A stretch of 12,701 bases of DNA from Nitrosomonadales bacterium (GTDB taxonomy: Bacteria; Pseudomonadota; Gammaproteobacteria; Burkholderiales; Sulfuricellaceae), in assembly GCA_003104895.1 (NCBI GenBank), contig PQAG01000150.1, positions 1-12,701 on the forward strand, given 5' to 3'. Of this stretch, positions 1 through 6,604 are shown piece by piece (position 1 is the first letter of the stretch; every line of letters starts with the position of its first letter). The position numbers and the translations under genes are program-made. The notes under the pieces are model-generated. The model did no database searches. It was not told the DNA's origin and saw nothing but the letters and a program-made list of their open reading frames with translations.

Positions 1-771
1 TTCGGACAAGACAAATCCCTTGCCGCTGCCTTCCGCATAGCCAAAAGTCTCCAGTAGCCATTTCTCACGCGCATGCAGAACGCCCGTATCAAAATAACGG
101 CGAAATTCCTCCGGCATGCTGTAATCATGCGAGTGATAAACCTTCGCCTCGGCACAATAGGCAATATGCCAACCGCGCATCAGCATGCGCGCTGCAACCA
201 CCATGTCCTCAGCCAGGATGACATCACTCGGAAATCCTCCGGCAGCCTCAAGCGCCTCACGCCGGTAGGCAGCAAACGAGTTCGACAAAAACGGGGTTTT
301 AATACCCAGTCTGGGCGCATCCGCCAAAGTCCTTACCTGGGACTGCGAGGGATAATTATAAATCCTGGCATGTGCGCCCAAGGCTTTTGACTCGGCGTGC
401 GGAAGCTGGCGGCCATAAGCGGCACCGATATTTTTATCCGCAAAAACCCCCACCAGGTTTGCCAATGCGCTGGCATCAGACAGAATCGCATCCTGCGTCA
501 GAAAAACGATAATTTCCGCATCCGCCAACATGTTTACGCCAAGCTGCCGAGTGCCTCCGTGGTTGAACTCCCTGGCGGGGATCACGTGAACTTTAAGCCC
601 CGCCCTTTTCGCCCACTCAACCGTATCGTCCGCCGAGCTTGAATCGATCACCAGACACCAGCCCGGCTTGCAGGTCTGCCTGGAAAGCGCCTCCAGCCAG
701 CGTCGCCATAGCTTGCCGGCGTTGTAAGTAGGCACCAGCAAACCCAGCATTTCTTGCTCAAACACCTTCAT
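1..771 (-). CDS. GT2 glycosyltransferase, rhamnosyltransferase-like (3' end beyond window)
   Basis: Open from ATG at 771 to the window edge: 257 codons seen, the C-terminus is missing. The protein begins with the GT-A fold typical of family 2: a VPTYN start (residues 13-17), DSSSADDT at 43-50 as the nucleotide-sugar site, and TQDA at 92-95 in the DXD position. HGGTRQ (71-76) and a late AED (187-189) followed by a HSHDYS segment recall proteins usually annotated as O-antigen rhamnosyltransferases (RfbN-type); this is family memory, not a search result. It should act in the cytoplasm, adding a sugar, plausibly rhamnose, to a lipid-linked chain. Its ATG overlaps the TGA of the upstream GT2 by four bases (ATGA, 768-771), so the two are probably translationally coupled. 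The acceptor and linkage cannot be read from sequence. Confidence 0.9.
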   Translation of the reverse strand, partial: MKVFEQEMLGLLVPTYNAGKLWRRWLEALSRQTCKPGWCLVIDSSSADDTVEWAKRAGLKVHVIPAREFNHGGTRQLGVNMLADAEIIVFLTQDAILSDASALANLVGVFADKNIGAAYGRQLPHAESKALGAHARIYNYPSQSQVRTLADAPRLGIKTPFLSNSFAAYRREALEAAGGFPSDVILAEDMVVAARMLMRGWHIAYCAEAKVYHSHDYSMPEEFRRYFDTGVLHAREKWLLETFGYAEGSGKGFVLSE

Positions 772-1703
772 AAGGCCAACAACATGCCAATATTGCGAAA
801 AAATCCATGCTTAAAAAATCCAAACCTGAGCATCTGCCAGCGCCGAGCCCAGAAATTCTGAACGGATAAATGGCAATAGGCGTTCACCAGCAAACGCTGC
901 TCGGGTTCAAGCCTTGACGCATAGCGCTCCAGGAACGCACATGCCTGGCTCTGTGTCTTCAGTAAGGACGCTTTCATCCCCGCCAAACCGCCCAGCGCCT
1001 TTTGAAACATATGCTCCCATCCGTAATTTTTTGCCCCGGTATCGTTTGCGCCATGCTGACGGTATAGCATTGTTGGCTGCGAAATGTGCCCGATATTGCC
1101 AAATCCCGCCGCCACCATGGCCAGCCACCAGTCATGCATGATTGCCGAGGCAGGCACCGGGCCGGCTAGCAGGGCAAGCGCCCGGTTCACCATCATCGTG
1201 CAGCCGGTCACATTGTTTTGCACCACCAGGCGATGCAATCCCTGAACGTCTGGATTCAGCCCCTGATAACGACAAAACGAGGCGGCCGTCACATTCAATT
1301 CACGATCAGTGACCGACAAGTCGGTATGCACCAGCAGGGGGATATCGATGCCGAATCGCGTTTCCATCTCTCGCATTCTGGCCAGCGTGATTTCAATCTT
1401 GTTCGGAAACCAGACATCATCCTGATCACAAAACATCAGATAATCAGCTTCTGGCGCAAAGCGATCCATGAGGCAGGAAAAACTTCCGCTGGCCCCTTTA
1501 CGTATGCCGTCTGGCTCCAGCAGGCACACCCGCTGGTCTTGTGCGGCAAAGCGCCGAACCTTTTCTACCGTATCATCAGTCGAGCCATCATCGCGCACCC
1601 ACAGACGCCAGTCAGCATAGGACTGGGCGCGCAAGCTGGCCAACTGTTCCTCAATGAACTCGCTGCCATTATAGGTAGCCATCAGAATCAGGACAGACTT
1701 CAT
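768..1703 (-). CDS. GT2 glycosyltransferase, RfbF/RgpB-like rhamnosyltransferase
   Basis: A complete 311-residue protein. Family 2 signatures are clear: ATYNG at 9-13, RDDGST at 37-42 (nucleotide binding), FCDQDDVW at 91-98 (the DXD metal site), HDWW at 190-193 as the likely catalytic-base region, and YRQHG.N at 214-220. The CDQDDVW/HDWW/YRQHG combination is common in putative alpha-L-rhamnosyltransferases of O-antigen and rhamnan pathways, so dTDP-rhamnose is the best guess for the donor. No membrane segments stand out; it should be cytoplasmic or peripheral. The start at ATG 1703 follows GAGGGG (minus strand of 1706-1711), close to the ATG. It follows the remnant region and ends in an ATGA overlap with the next glycosyltransferase gene. 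Specificity is inference; the GT2 assignment is firm. Confidence 0.93.
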   Translation of the reverse strand: MKSVLILMATYNGSEFIEEQLASLRAQSYADWRLWVRDDGSTDDTVEKVRRFAAQDQRVCLLEPDGIRKGASGSFSCLMDRFAPEADYLMFCDQDDVWFPNKIEITLARMREMETRFGIDIPLLVHTDLSVTDRELNVTAASFCRYQGLNPDVQGLHRLVVQNNVTGCTMMVNRALALLAGPVPASAIMHDWWLAMVAAGFGNIGHISQPTMLYRQHGANDTGAKNYGWEHMFQKALGGLAGMKASLLKTQSQACAFLERYASRLEPEQRLLVNAYCHLSVQNFWARRWQMLRFGFFKHGFFRNIGMLLAL

Positions 1704-1807
1704 TGCCCCTCAAAAACTCCGGAATAGCCCCAAGAAACCCCGCACTGAATGATGTTGTGCAAGGAATTTCCAGGCAGATCAAGTCGGAGATGGCAAAGCA
1801 TGAAGTT
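1700..1807 (-). other. Leftover spacer with a 33-codon ORF abutting the GT2 start
   Basis: Between the end of the DUF2442 remnant and the GT2 ATG there is a 33-codon ORF (ATG 1801, TGA 1702-1700). It ends in an ATGA overlap with the downstream GT2 start. I do not recognise the peptide. Another frame reads a short tail ending SVRGFLGLFRSF, which could be the end of a lost glycosyltransferase, but this is too short to decide. I regard the stretch as debris of a former gene 3' end rather than a working gene. Confidence 0.2.
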
Positions 1808-2046
1808 TCAGTCTAGCAAAGGCACTGAGCGGTCGTAGAGCGTTTCGGGGGCAATGTCCAAACGCCCGGCCAACACACTGTATCCAATGCAACAAACGCT
1901 TGCTTGAATAAGGTGACATCCTGTAAGCGCGTAAACATTCCCCGATTTAGATAGGGGCGGGCATCAAACAAACGATGGTCTCCAGTGTTAAACCAGAGTT
2001 CCAGAAAAAACTCATCCCGGGGCACTACGCGGATGACGGCTTCCAT
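1808..2046 (-). pseudogene. DUF2442-family gene broken by a frameshift
   Basis: From ATG 2046 the reading frame gives a DUF2442-like protein: LELWFNTGDHRLFDARPYL, then RGMF.RL.D..LF and a DTVCWPG segment matching the family's TVxWPNG. At about 1859-1866 the frame breaks. The expected continuation, DIAPETLYDRSVPLLD followed by TGA (1810-1808), is present intact in another frame. Eight bases lie between WP and DIAPE where nine are expected, consistent with a one-base loss (or a two-base gain). Restored, the protein would be about 80 residues, the usual family size. A good ribosome site, TAGGAG (minus strand of 2053-2058), overlaps the stop of the preceding DUF4160 remnant, so the two were an operon pair. 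DUF2442 function is not established. A sequencing error could also cause the break. Confidence 0.75.
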
Positions 2047-2054
2047 GGTGACTC

Positions 2055-2222
2055 CTAACGCAAAGGATCGATGGCAAATGGCGTCTGTCCATTGACGGCC
2101 AATTCCCAATCTGCCAGCAATGATTCGCGATGGATTTCAATTCACGTCTGCACCAGCCGCACTTGTATAACAGGAATATCTCCGCTCAGGATCGATTCAT
2201 CGAGGGTGGAAAACGAAGCATC
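2055..2222 (-). pseudogene. DUF4160-family remnant: N-terminus lost, in-frame TGA
   Basis: One minus-strand frame reads a DUF4160-like C-terminal half: ASFSTLDESILSGDIPV, then VRLVQT, a TGA stop at 2144-2142, then IEIHRESLLADWELA and PFAIDPLR, ending at TAG 2057-2055. The family has a Trp at the TGA position (the RLVQxW.E.H pattern), so a TGG-to-TGA change is the simplest reading. The first 30 or so residues of the family are absent; the frame is closed by a stop just upstream of about 2222, where a glycosyltransferase remnant abuts. The gene is therefore truncated and also interrupted. DUF4160 and DUF2442 genes are commonly adjacent, and both are here in that order. The identification is by recalled family pattern. 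Confidence 0.7.
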
Positions 2223-2328
2223 CTACAACAATAACCCCTTGGACTTGAATCATGATGGAACGAAACAAGGCATCCAGTTTGGTGAGGACTGGGTGATAGG
2301 AGACGATCACAGCGTAAACGCAAGTCAC
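2221..2328 (-). pseudogene. 5' fragment of a rhamnosyltransferase-like GT2 gene
   Basis: About 36 codons from a probable GTG at 2328 encode VYAVIVSYHPVLTKLDALF, then QVQGVIVV. This matches the first beta-alpha-beta unit of RfbF/WbbL-type rhamnosyltransferases (VxAVxVTYNPD..L..L...L..QVDxVIVVDNGS). Immediately after VIVV, where DNGS should follow, the similarity stops and the DUF4160 remnant begins in another frame. The fragment starts 20 bases after the methyltransferase stop, normal operon spacing, with a G-rich stretch just upstream as a possible ribosome site. I infer that an original glycosyltransferase gene at this place was cut by recombination or insertion of the DUF4160/DUF2442 segment, and that its remainder was deleted. 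The rest of the gene is not visible in the window. Confidence 0.65.
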
Positions 2329-2348
2329 AGAATCACCGCCCCCACGAG

Positions 2349-2933
2349 TTAATTTCGTGCAATTGCAACATATTCGTTGTATTTAAATATACGACCAACA
2401 AACGCAGGAAAAGGGAAGGAGTATTGCCGTTCAACCCTGAGTGACAATGACGCCAACAGCGTGTGTACACGCGGCGGATCCATCATGGTCACGTGCGTGG
2501 GGTCCGAATCAAATCCAGCCTGCTGTGGCGTGATGATCACAAGCCGCCCCCCCTGGCGCAGGTAGGGTAAGTATTCGGCAACAAGGCCACGGGCCGAATC
2601 TACCTTCATATGTTCGAGCACATGCGCGATCAAGACGGAGTCGTAGTAGTTCTTACGTGCATGTTCGCTAGCCAGGAACTCCTCCACGGTAAAGGCGCTC
2701 AGGCCACGCTCGCGTGCCATCGCTACAGAGATCGGATTGTGGTCGACGCCGATGATCTCGGTCGATGCGCCGAGGTTAAGGAGATTTCTCCCCACACCAC
2801 AACCAATTTCCAACACGCGTCCAAGCTCTAGACCCTGCAGATGCTTTCGGTAAGGGCGCTGAACATCCAGCAACGCTTTCCACCAGACTTCATTAGCGAG
2901 CCTCTGCGCATAGTCCGCATCCTCAGTTTTCAC
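2349..2933 (-). CDS. Class I SAM-dependent methyltransferase
   Basis: A 194-residue protein with the class I Rossmann methyltransferase pattern: motif I VLEIGCGVGRNL at 40-51, an acidic residue ending strand 2 in GVDHN (62-66), and VLIAHVLEHM as motif III/IV. The family is broad (Methyltransf_11/23-like). The acceptor is unknown; in this setting a sugar hydroxyl of the polysaccharide, internal or terminal, is the likely target. The start codon is GTG (2933-2931), chosen because GGAGAGG (minus strand of 2938-2944) sits four bases upstream. The gene begins 18 bases after the stop of the small membrane protein gene, so it is in the same operon. A terminal methyl group would be a natural recognition mark for the long Wzt encoded nearby, but that is inference. 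Confidence 0.9.
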   Translation of the reverse strand: MKTEDADYAQRLANEVWWKALLDVQRPYRKHLQGLELGRVLEIGCGVGRNLLNLGASTEIIGVDHNPISVAMARERGLSAFTVEEFLASEHARKNYYDSVLIAHVLEHMKVDSARGLVAEYLPYLRQGGRLVIITPQQAGFDSDPTHVTMMDPPRVHTLLASLSLRVERQYSFPFPAFVGRIFKYNEYVAIARN

Positions 2934-2944
2934 GATGCCTCTCC
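2931..2944 (-). promoter_or_regulatory. Ribosome binding site fixing a GTG start
   Basis: On the minus strand GGAGAGG is followed by CATC and then GTG. This is the strongest Shine-Dalgarno match among the glycan genes here and supports the non-ATG start of the methyltransferase. Confidence 0.7.
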
Positions 2945-2951
2945 GGCTTCA

Positions 2952-3338
2952 TCAAGGTGTTGCAGTGCTCAAAAGCAGCGCACCCACAGACACCATAATC
3001 AGCGCAAATATCTGTATGGAATTTAACTGTACGCCGTGCATGGCCCATTCGGCCAAGGCCGTGAGTAAATACACACTGGCACCGCCAAGCCCGAGTGCTA
3101 CGCTCGCATGCTCGCGCGAAAGAACCACAATCCACAGCACAAAACCCAGTGCCTGCAATACCACGGCCGACAGAATCTGCGGCTGCGTCAAGGCAAAAAG
3201 CACCAGCTTTGCCATGTTGTCCAGACTGACCTCTGGCACCACCTTGACCACAGATGCGCCCATGCCCTTCAAGAGCATCTGCGAGCTAACGGTGCATGCC
3301 GCAGTGGTCAACACCATTGCAATAGAGCTCAGATTCAT
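2952..3338 (-). CDS. Small EamA/SMR-like membrane protein, putative lipid-sugar flippase
   Basis: A 128-residue, very hydrophobic protein with four predicted membrane helices (about residues 3-25, 42-68, 72-92 and 105-125). The half-size EamA/SMR layout, with a glycine-rich helix (VALGLGGASVYLL) before the last helix, resembles ArnE/ArnF and similar small subunits that move undecaprenyl-phosphate-linked sugars across the inner membrane. A multidrug role (EmrE) is possible on fold alone, but the location argues for glycolipid translocation: a DPM/GtrB-like transferase and a DUF2142 membrane protein lie upstream. The start at ATG 3338 follows GAGG with five-base spacing, and the gene begins 18 bases after the upstream GT2 stop. 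ArnE/F-type subunits often work as pairs; only one copy is visible, so it may form a homodimer. Confidence 0.8.
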   Translation of the reverse strand: MNLSSIAMVLTTAACTVSSQMLLKGMGASVVKVVPEVSLDNMAKLVLFALTQPQILSAVVLQALGFVLWIVVLSREHASVALGLGGASVYLLTALAEWAMHGVQLNSIQIFALIMVSVGALLLSTATP

Positions 3339-3356
3339 AGAAACCTCAAACTGGCA

Positions 3357-4142
3357 TCAATAGCCCAGCCGGTAGAAGTACAATAACAATCGCGCCATGG
3401 ACTCGGGCCAGTAGCGCAGAAACATTTTGCGGTCTTCCTGGTCGCGCCGCCGGTCACTCAGGCCCTTCTGGGTCTCAGCCTCAGGATGAATACGGTGGAT
3501 AAGCAATGCTCCACGTACATAGCCCACGGCATGGCCAGCCTCAGTAATCCGAGTCCAAGCATCCCAGTCTAGATTAACGCCGTACTCGGCAGAAAACCGG
3601 AACTCGCCCAGTTGGTTTTGATTATATACCACCGACGGGCAAGGCACGGCACAACCCACTCCCAAGAGTCGGCGAAACTGCGACGGTCGGGTGATCACAT
3701 CCCGCCACAGAAAGGCAAACTTACGTAGCAGCTTCTTCACGACCTCGCGCTTGTTGTTCCTATAGAGCCGGTCGCCAATAAGCTCAGCACTATCGGTAAA
3801 GGCAATGCCGACCTGTGGGTGGCGCGCAAAAAACTGCAGGCAGCGCTCAGCATACTCTGGTCGATAGATATCGTCCTGATGCGCCAGAGCCACAAAGCCA
3901 GTTGGCTGACAGCTCAAGGCAAAGTTCCAGTCGGCGGCGATACCTCCACCCGACTGATTCACGTGAACCGGACATGAAAACTCCTCTGCCAATGCCTGAA
4001 CGTGCTCATTAGGCGTGGAAGTGGCAATGGCGATGGGGACGGGCTTCGTTTGTGCCCGCAGTGAGGCCAGGCACTCGCGCAAATAGGGTGACCGGCCATA
4101 GGCTGGCACCACGAAGGTCAGTTCAGCGGGCATTTCTTCCAT
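3357..4142 (-). CDS. GT2 glycosyltransferase with atypical nucleotide motif
   Basis: A 261-residue family 2 glycosyltransferase. FVVPAYGRSPYLRECLASL at 10-28 is the first GT-A strand and helix, and ALAHQDDIY at 85-93 carries the DXD-type metal site. The usual DDGS after the second strand is replaced by ATSTPN (40-45), which several glycan GT2 proteins also show, so the protein need not be inactive. LDWDAW and an IHRIHPEAET segment lie in the acceptor half. It should be cytoplasmic. Donor and linkage are unknown. ATG 4142 lies three bases after the upstream TGA; an ATG three codons later (4133), with GGAAGA just in front, is an alternative start. The tight packing between the DPM-like gene and the small flippase-like gene suggests a role with them or in the main chain. 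Confidence 0.9.
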   Translation of the reverse strand: MEEMPAELTFVVPAYGRSPYLRECLASLRAQTKPVPIAIATSTPNEHVQALAEEFSCPVHVNQSGGGIAADWNFALSCQPTGFVALAHQDDIYRPEYAERCLQFFARHPQVGIAFTDSAELIGDRLYRNNKREVVKKLLRKFAFLWRDVITRPSQFRRLLGVGCAVPCPSVVYNQNQLGEFRFSAEYGVNLDWDAWTRITEAGHAVGYVRGALLIHRIHPEAETQKGLSDRRRDQEDRKMFLRYWPESMARLLLYFYRLGY

Positions 4143-4145
4143 TTC

Positions 4146-5168
4146 TCAACACGGCGACTGCAGCGGCGTGGATTTAGTGGCCGGCGGCAGCAACGGGTGC
4201 ACAGGTAGACGGGGTACCGATTGCATGTCATGGGAGAGGAAGCCCAGCAACAACTGAACCCCCAGCAGCACCGGCAGCGCCGCGAGCATGACCGTGCCAG
4301 GAGGCGTGGTGACATCGGCACGGGCGGCCTCGACCCAGCTACCCACACCATAAGTCATGCCAAATACCAGCAATGCTAAGCCACCGAGCAGTTCGAGCGA
4401 TGCCGCTGAAAAATCACGCAGAAAATAATTGTAGAAAATCCGCTTATGAAAATTACGGACATGCTTGCCGAGAAACTCGAGAGCAATCTTGCGGATTTTA
4501 AGATTGCTCTTTTCGTCACCATACACCGCATCCATCGGCACATCCACCACTACCGCCCGAAGGGTGTTCAATCGGAACAGCATGTCTGTCTCGAAGAAAT
4601 AGCGCTGGCTTATTTTGCTGAGCGGCAAGTGACGCGCCACGTCGGCATGAATGGCGGTATACCCATTTGTGGGGTCGAACACGTCCCAGTAGCCCGTGGA
4701 AAACTTGGCCATGAATGACAGCACAGCATTGCCTAACAGGCGTAGTGGTGGCATGCGGCCAATGTTCGTCAAATCGTAAAAGCGGTTGCCCTTGGTGTAA
4801 TCTGCCTGCCCCTGAAGAATGGGCTCAATAAAGCGCGACACCAAAGATGGCTCCATTTGCCCATCCCCGTCGATCTTCACAATGACCTTTGCCCCGTCGG
4901 AGATAGCCGCCTGGTAACCGGCCATTACCGCCCCTCCTACGCCGCGATTGCGCTCGTTGCACACCACCCGCACCCTCGGGTCACGCACATTCGCAGTCAC
5001 GAACTCACCGGTTTGCTGCGGGCAACAATCGTCCACCACATAGATCAGGTGGCAATAGGGCGGGATCGCCGCAATCACATTGGCGATGTGCTCGCGCACC
5101 TTGTATGAGGGTATGACGATGGCAATGGTCATGTTGGGGATAACGGCCTGATGAGCGATAGGATTCAT
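4146..5168 (-). CDS. Polyprenyl-phosphate glycosyltransferase (DPM/GtrB-like) with C-terminal membrane helices
   Basis: About 340 residues from ATG 5168. The N-terminal GT-A domain has IVIPSYKV, VVDDCCPQQT (about 45-54), a conserved NRGVGGAV segment and KIDGDGQM (about 98-105) holding the metal-binding DGD. It also has the DPTNGYTAI and QRYFFETDML segments typical of dolichol- or undecaprenyl-phosphate sugar synthases. Two hydrophobic helices follow (about 255-280 and 288-308), as in GtrB/ArnC-like enzymes, placing it at the inner membrane. The expected reaction is NDP-sugar plus undecaprenyl phosphate giving a lipid-linked monosaccharide. The last 30 residues are proline-rich and unusual. 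An in-frame TTG at 5177 would add three residues; neither start has a clear ribosome site. It begins 10 bases after the DUF2142 gene and ends 3 bases before the next GT2. Confidence 0.92.
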   Translation of the reverse strand: MNPIAHQAVIPNMTIAIVIPSYKVREHIANVIAAIPPYCHLIYVVDDCCPQQTGEFVTANVRDPRVRVVCNERNRGVGGAVMAGYQAAISDGAKVIVKIDGDGQMEPSLVSRFIEPILQGQADYTKGNRFYDLTNIGRMPPLRLLGNAVLSFMAKFSTGYWDVFDPTNGYTAIHADVARHLPLSKISQRYFFETDMLFRLNTLRAVVVDVPMDAVYGDEKSNLKIRKIALEFLGKHVRNFHKRIFYNYFLRDFSAASLELLGGLALLVFGMTYGVGSWVEAARADVTTPPGTVMLAALPVLLGVQLLLGFLSHDMQSVPRLPVHPLLPPATKSTPLQSPC

Positions 5169-5178
5169 GGTGTTCAAT

Positions 5179-6579
5179 TCAAGCCCCGTAGAAGCGCGGA
5201 TAGACCTGGGTCACCGCATAAATGAGGGCGAGCGCCATCACAAAGATCATTGCCAGGTAGTAACCAAGTTGCATGCGTTCACTGGCAATAACCACACCCT
5301 CACGGTTGGCAAATATTACCGGCAAGGCCGCCAGGGCCATCAGAATGGGCAGGAAATACCTGCCTTGTACCCCTTCGATGACATCGCCCCACAAGGGCGT
5401 CCAGAACACGTACATAGAGGTGAACACCAGCAGTACGGAAGGTAGCACCACCAGCACCGCGCCCGCGGTGGCATTCAACACGGCGCGCCGGTCCCTGAGG
5501 TAATACCCTGCGGTAAAGACCAAATGAAGCAACATGAACCATTGGAAGGCCATCATCAATCTCGGTGAGGCGGGCGTATCCAGCCAGCCCACATTGCCGA
5601 ACAGGCTGGCCTTGTAGTGTTCCTTATTGATCGCCCATGTCCTGCCCAAGGTACCGGCATAGTCGAGTGGGTGGTTGAGAATATACTGGAACTGCTTGTC
5701 TGGCTGGAATACCGCCTCCATGGTAGATGCCGGATTGGCCGTCTTGTGCGTGAGGTAGAAATGCTGCAGACCCAGTCCAGCAAGTAGTGAAACCACCACG
5801 GCCAGACGATACGCCCATTTTAAGCCCTTGCCTTGTTTGAACAACGCATAGGGTAGCAACAGCAGCAGCGGAAAATAGACCGGTTTCACGCTCATAAAAG
5901 CAAACACCACCCAGGGTAGCACCATGAGAGACAGCGATCGCCCCTGCACGGTGCCATGCACTACGGCCAGAAACAGCACCGTGACCGCAAGGCTGTAACC
6001 ATCCGCGCTGATACCAATCACCTGATTGACCACCATGGGCACCGCCATTAGGGGCGAAAGAACCAGCACCACGGCCGGGGAGTTGCGATAGGCAAACCAA
6101 AGAATAACCGCGACAAACAGCAGTCCGCCTAGGCGCATGGAGTAGAAGGCATTCTGCAATGTAGCTCCCGCCGCCTGGGCCGCCTGGTAGGCTAGCCCCG
6201 ACCCCACATAAGGCAAGGGCGTGTAGGGCAATGCTGATGCATAAAAGAACGGCTCCGCCGTCGGATACAGCGGTATGGAGAAGAATAGGGCGCTGTCGTA
6301 CTTGCCGGAAGGATTGCCTACGATCTTGTCAAACTGAGATAGTTTAACAAGCTTCTCTGCGCTCGCTGAACTCAGGTGACCATATTGGCCGTTTACATAA
6401 TCCGGTAAGAGAAGCGTTGTGGCTTTGAAATAGTGCGCGGGTTCATCGGGCACCTGAAACGGAGGGATTAGGGCCAGCCAGCCAAGATACATAGCCAGCA
6501 AGCTTAACCAAAGATATCCTGGCTGCGGCAACGGGCGCGCACGATCTGTCGTCTCCTGAACTGTCACTTTGTTATCCAT
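5179..6579 (-). CDS. DUF2142 polytopic membrane protein, likely GT-C-type glycosyltransferase
   Basis: A 466-residue integral membrane protein with roughly ten hydrophobic helices. After the first helix, IPPFQVPDEPAHYFKATTL (about 38-56) is the hallmark of DUF2142 (PPFQ.PDEP.H). An acidic motif in the first periplasmic loop is what GT-C glycosyltransferases use at their active site, so transfer of a sugar from a polyprenyl-phosphate donor on the periplasmic face is plausible. The family's biochemical function is not firmly established, so this is inference from topology and context. It is followed by the DPM-like transferase that could make the donor. The start at ATG 6579 has no clear Shine-Dalgarno sequence and lies 25 bases after the upstream stop. 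C-terminal residues are short and basic (TQVYPRFYGA). Confidence 0.88.
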   Translation of the reverse strand: MDNKVTVQETTDRARPLPQPGYLWLSLLAMYLGWLALIPPFQVPDEPAHYFKATTLLLPDYVNGQYGHLSSASAEKLVKLSQFDKIVGNPSGKYDSALFFSIPLYPTAEPFFYASALPYTPLPYVGSGLAYQAAQAAGATLQNAFYSMRLGGLLFVAVILWFAYRNSPAVVLVLSPLMAVPMVVNQVIGISADGYSLAVTVLFLAVVHGTVQGRSLSLMVLPWVVFAFMSVKPVYFPLLLLLPYALFKQGKGLKWAYRLAVVVSLLAGLGLQHFYLTHKTANPASTMEAVFQPDKQFQYILNHPLDYAGTLGRTWAINKEHYKASLFGNVGWLDTPASPRLMMAFQWFMLLHLVFTAGYYLRDRRAVLNATAGAVLVVLPSVLLVFTSMYVFWTPLWGDVIEGVQGRYFLPILMALAALPVIFANREGVVIASERMQLGYYLAMIFVMALALIYAVTQVYPRFYGA

Positions 6580-6604
6580 GTGGTTATTTTGGGGTGTCCG
6601 ACAG

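Noticed and set aside
1218..1727. Plus-strand ORF of 169 codons
   Set aside because: It lies antisense to the well-supported GT2 gene, has no recognisable domain and no ribosome site.
1813..2109. A single intact 98-residue hypothetical protein
   Set aside because: Its first 21 residues overlap the DUF4160 remnant's end and its last 15 are out of frame with the DUF2442 family; the true start is 2046 and the gene is frameshifted.
2142..2144. Selenocysteine codon at the in-frame TGA
   Set aside because: The family has Trp at this position, no hairpin is evident after the TGA, and the gene is truncated anyway.
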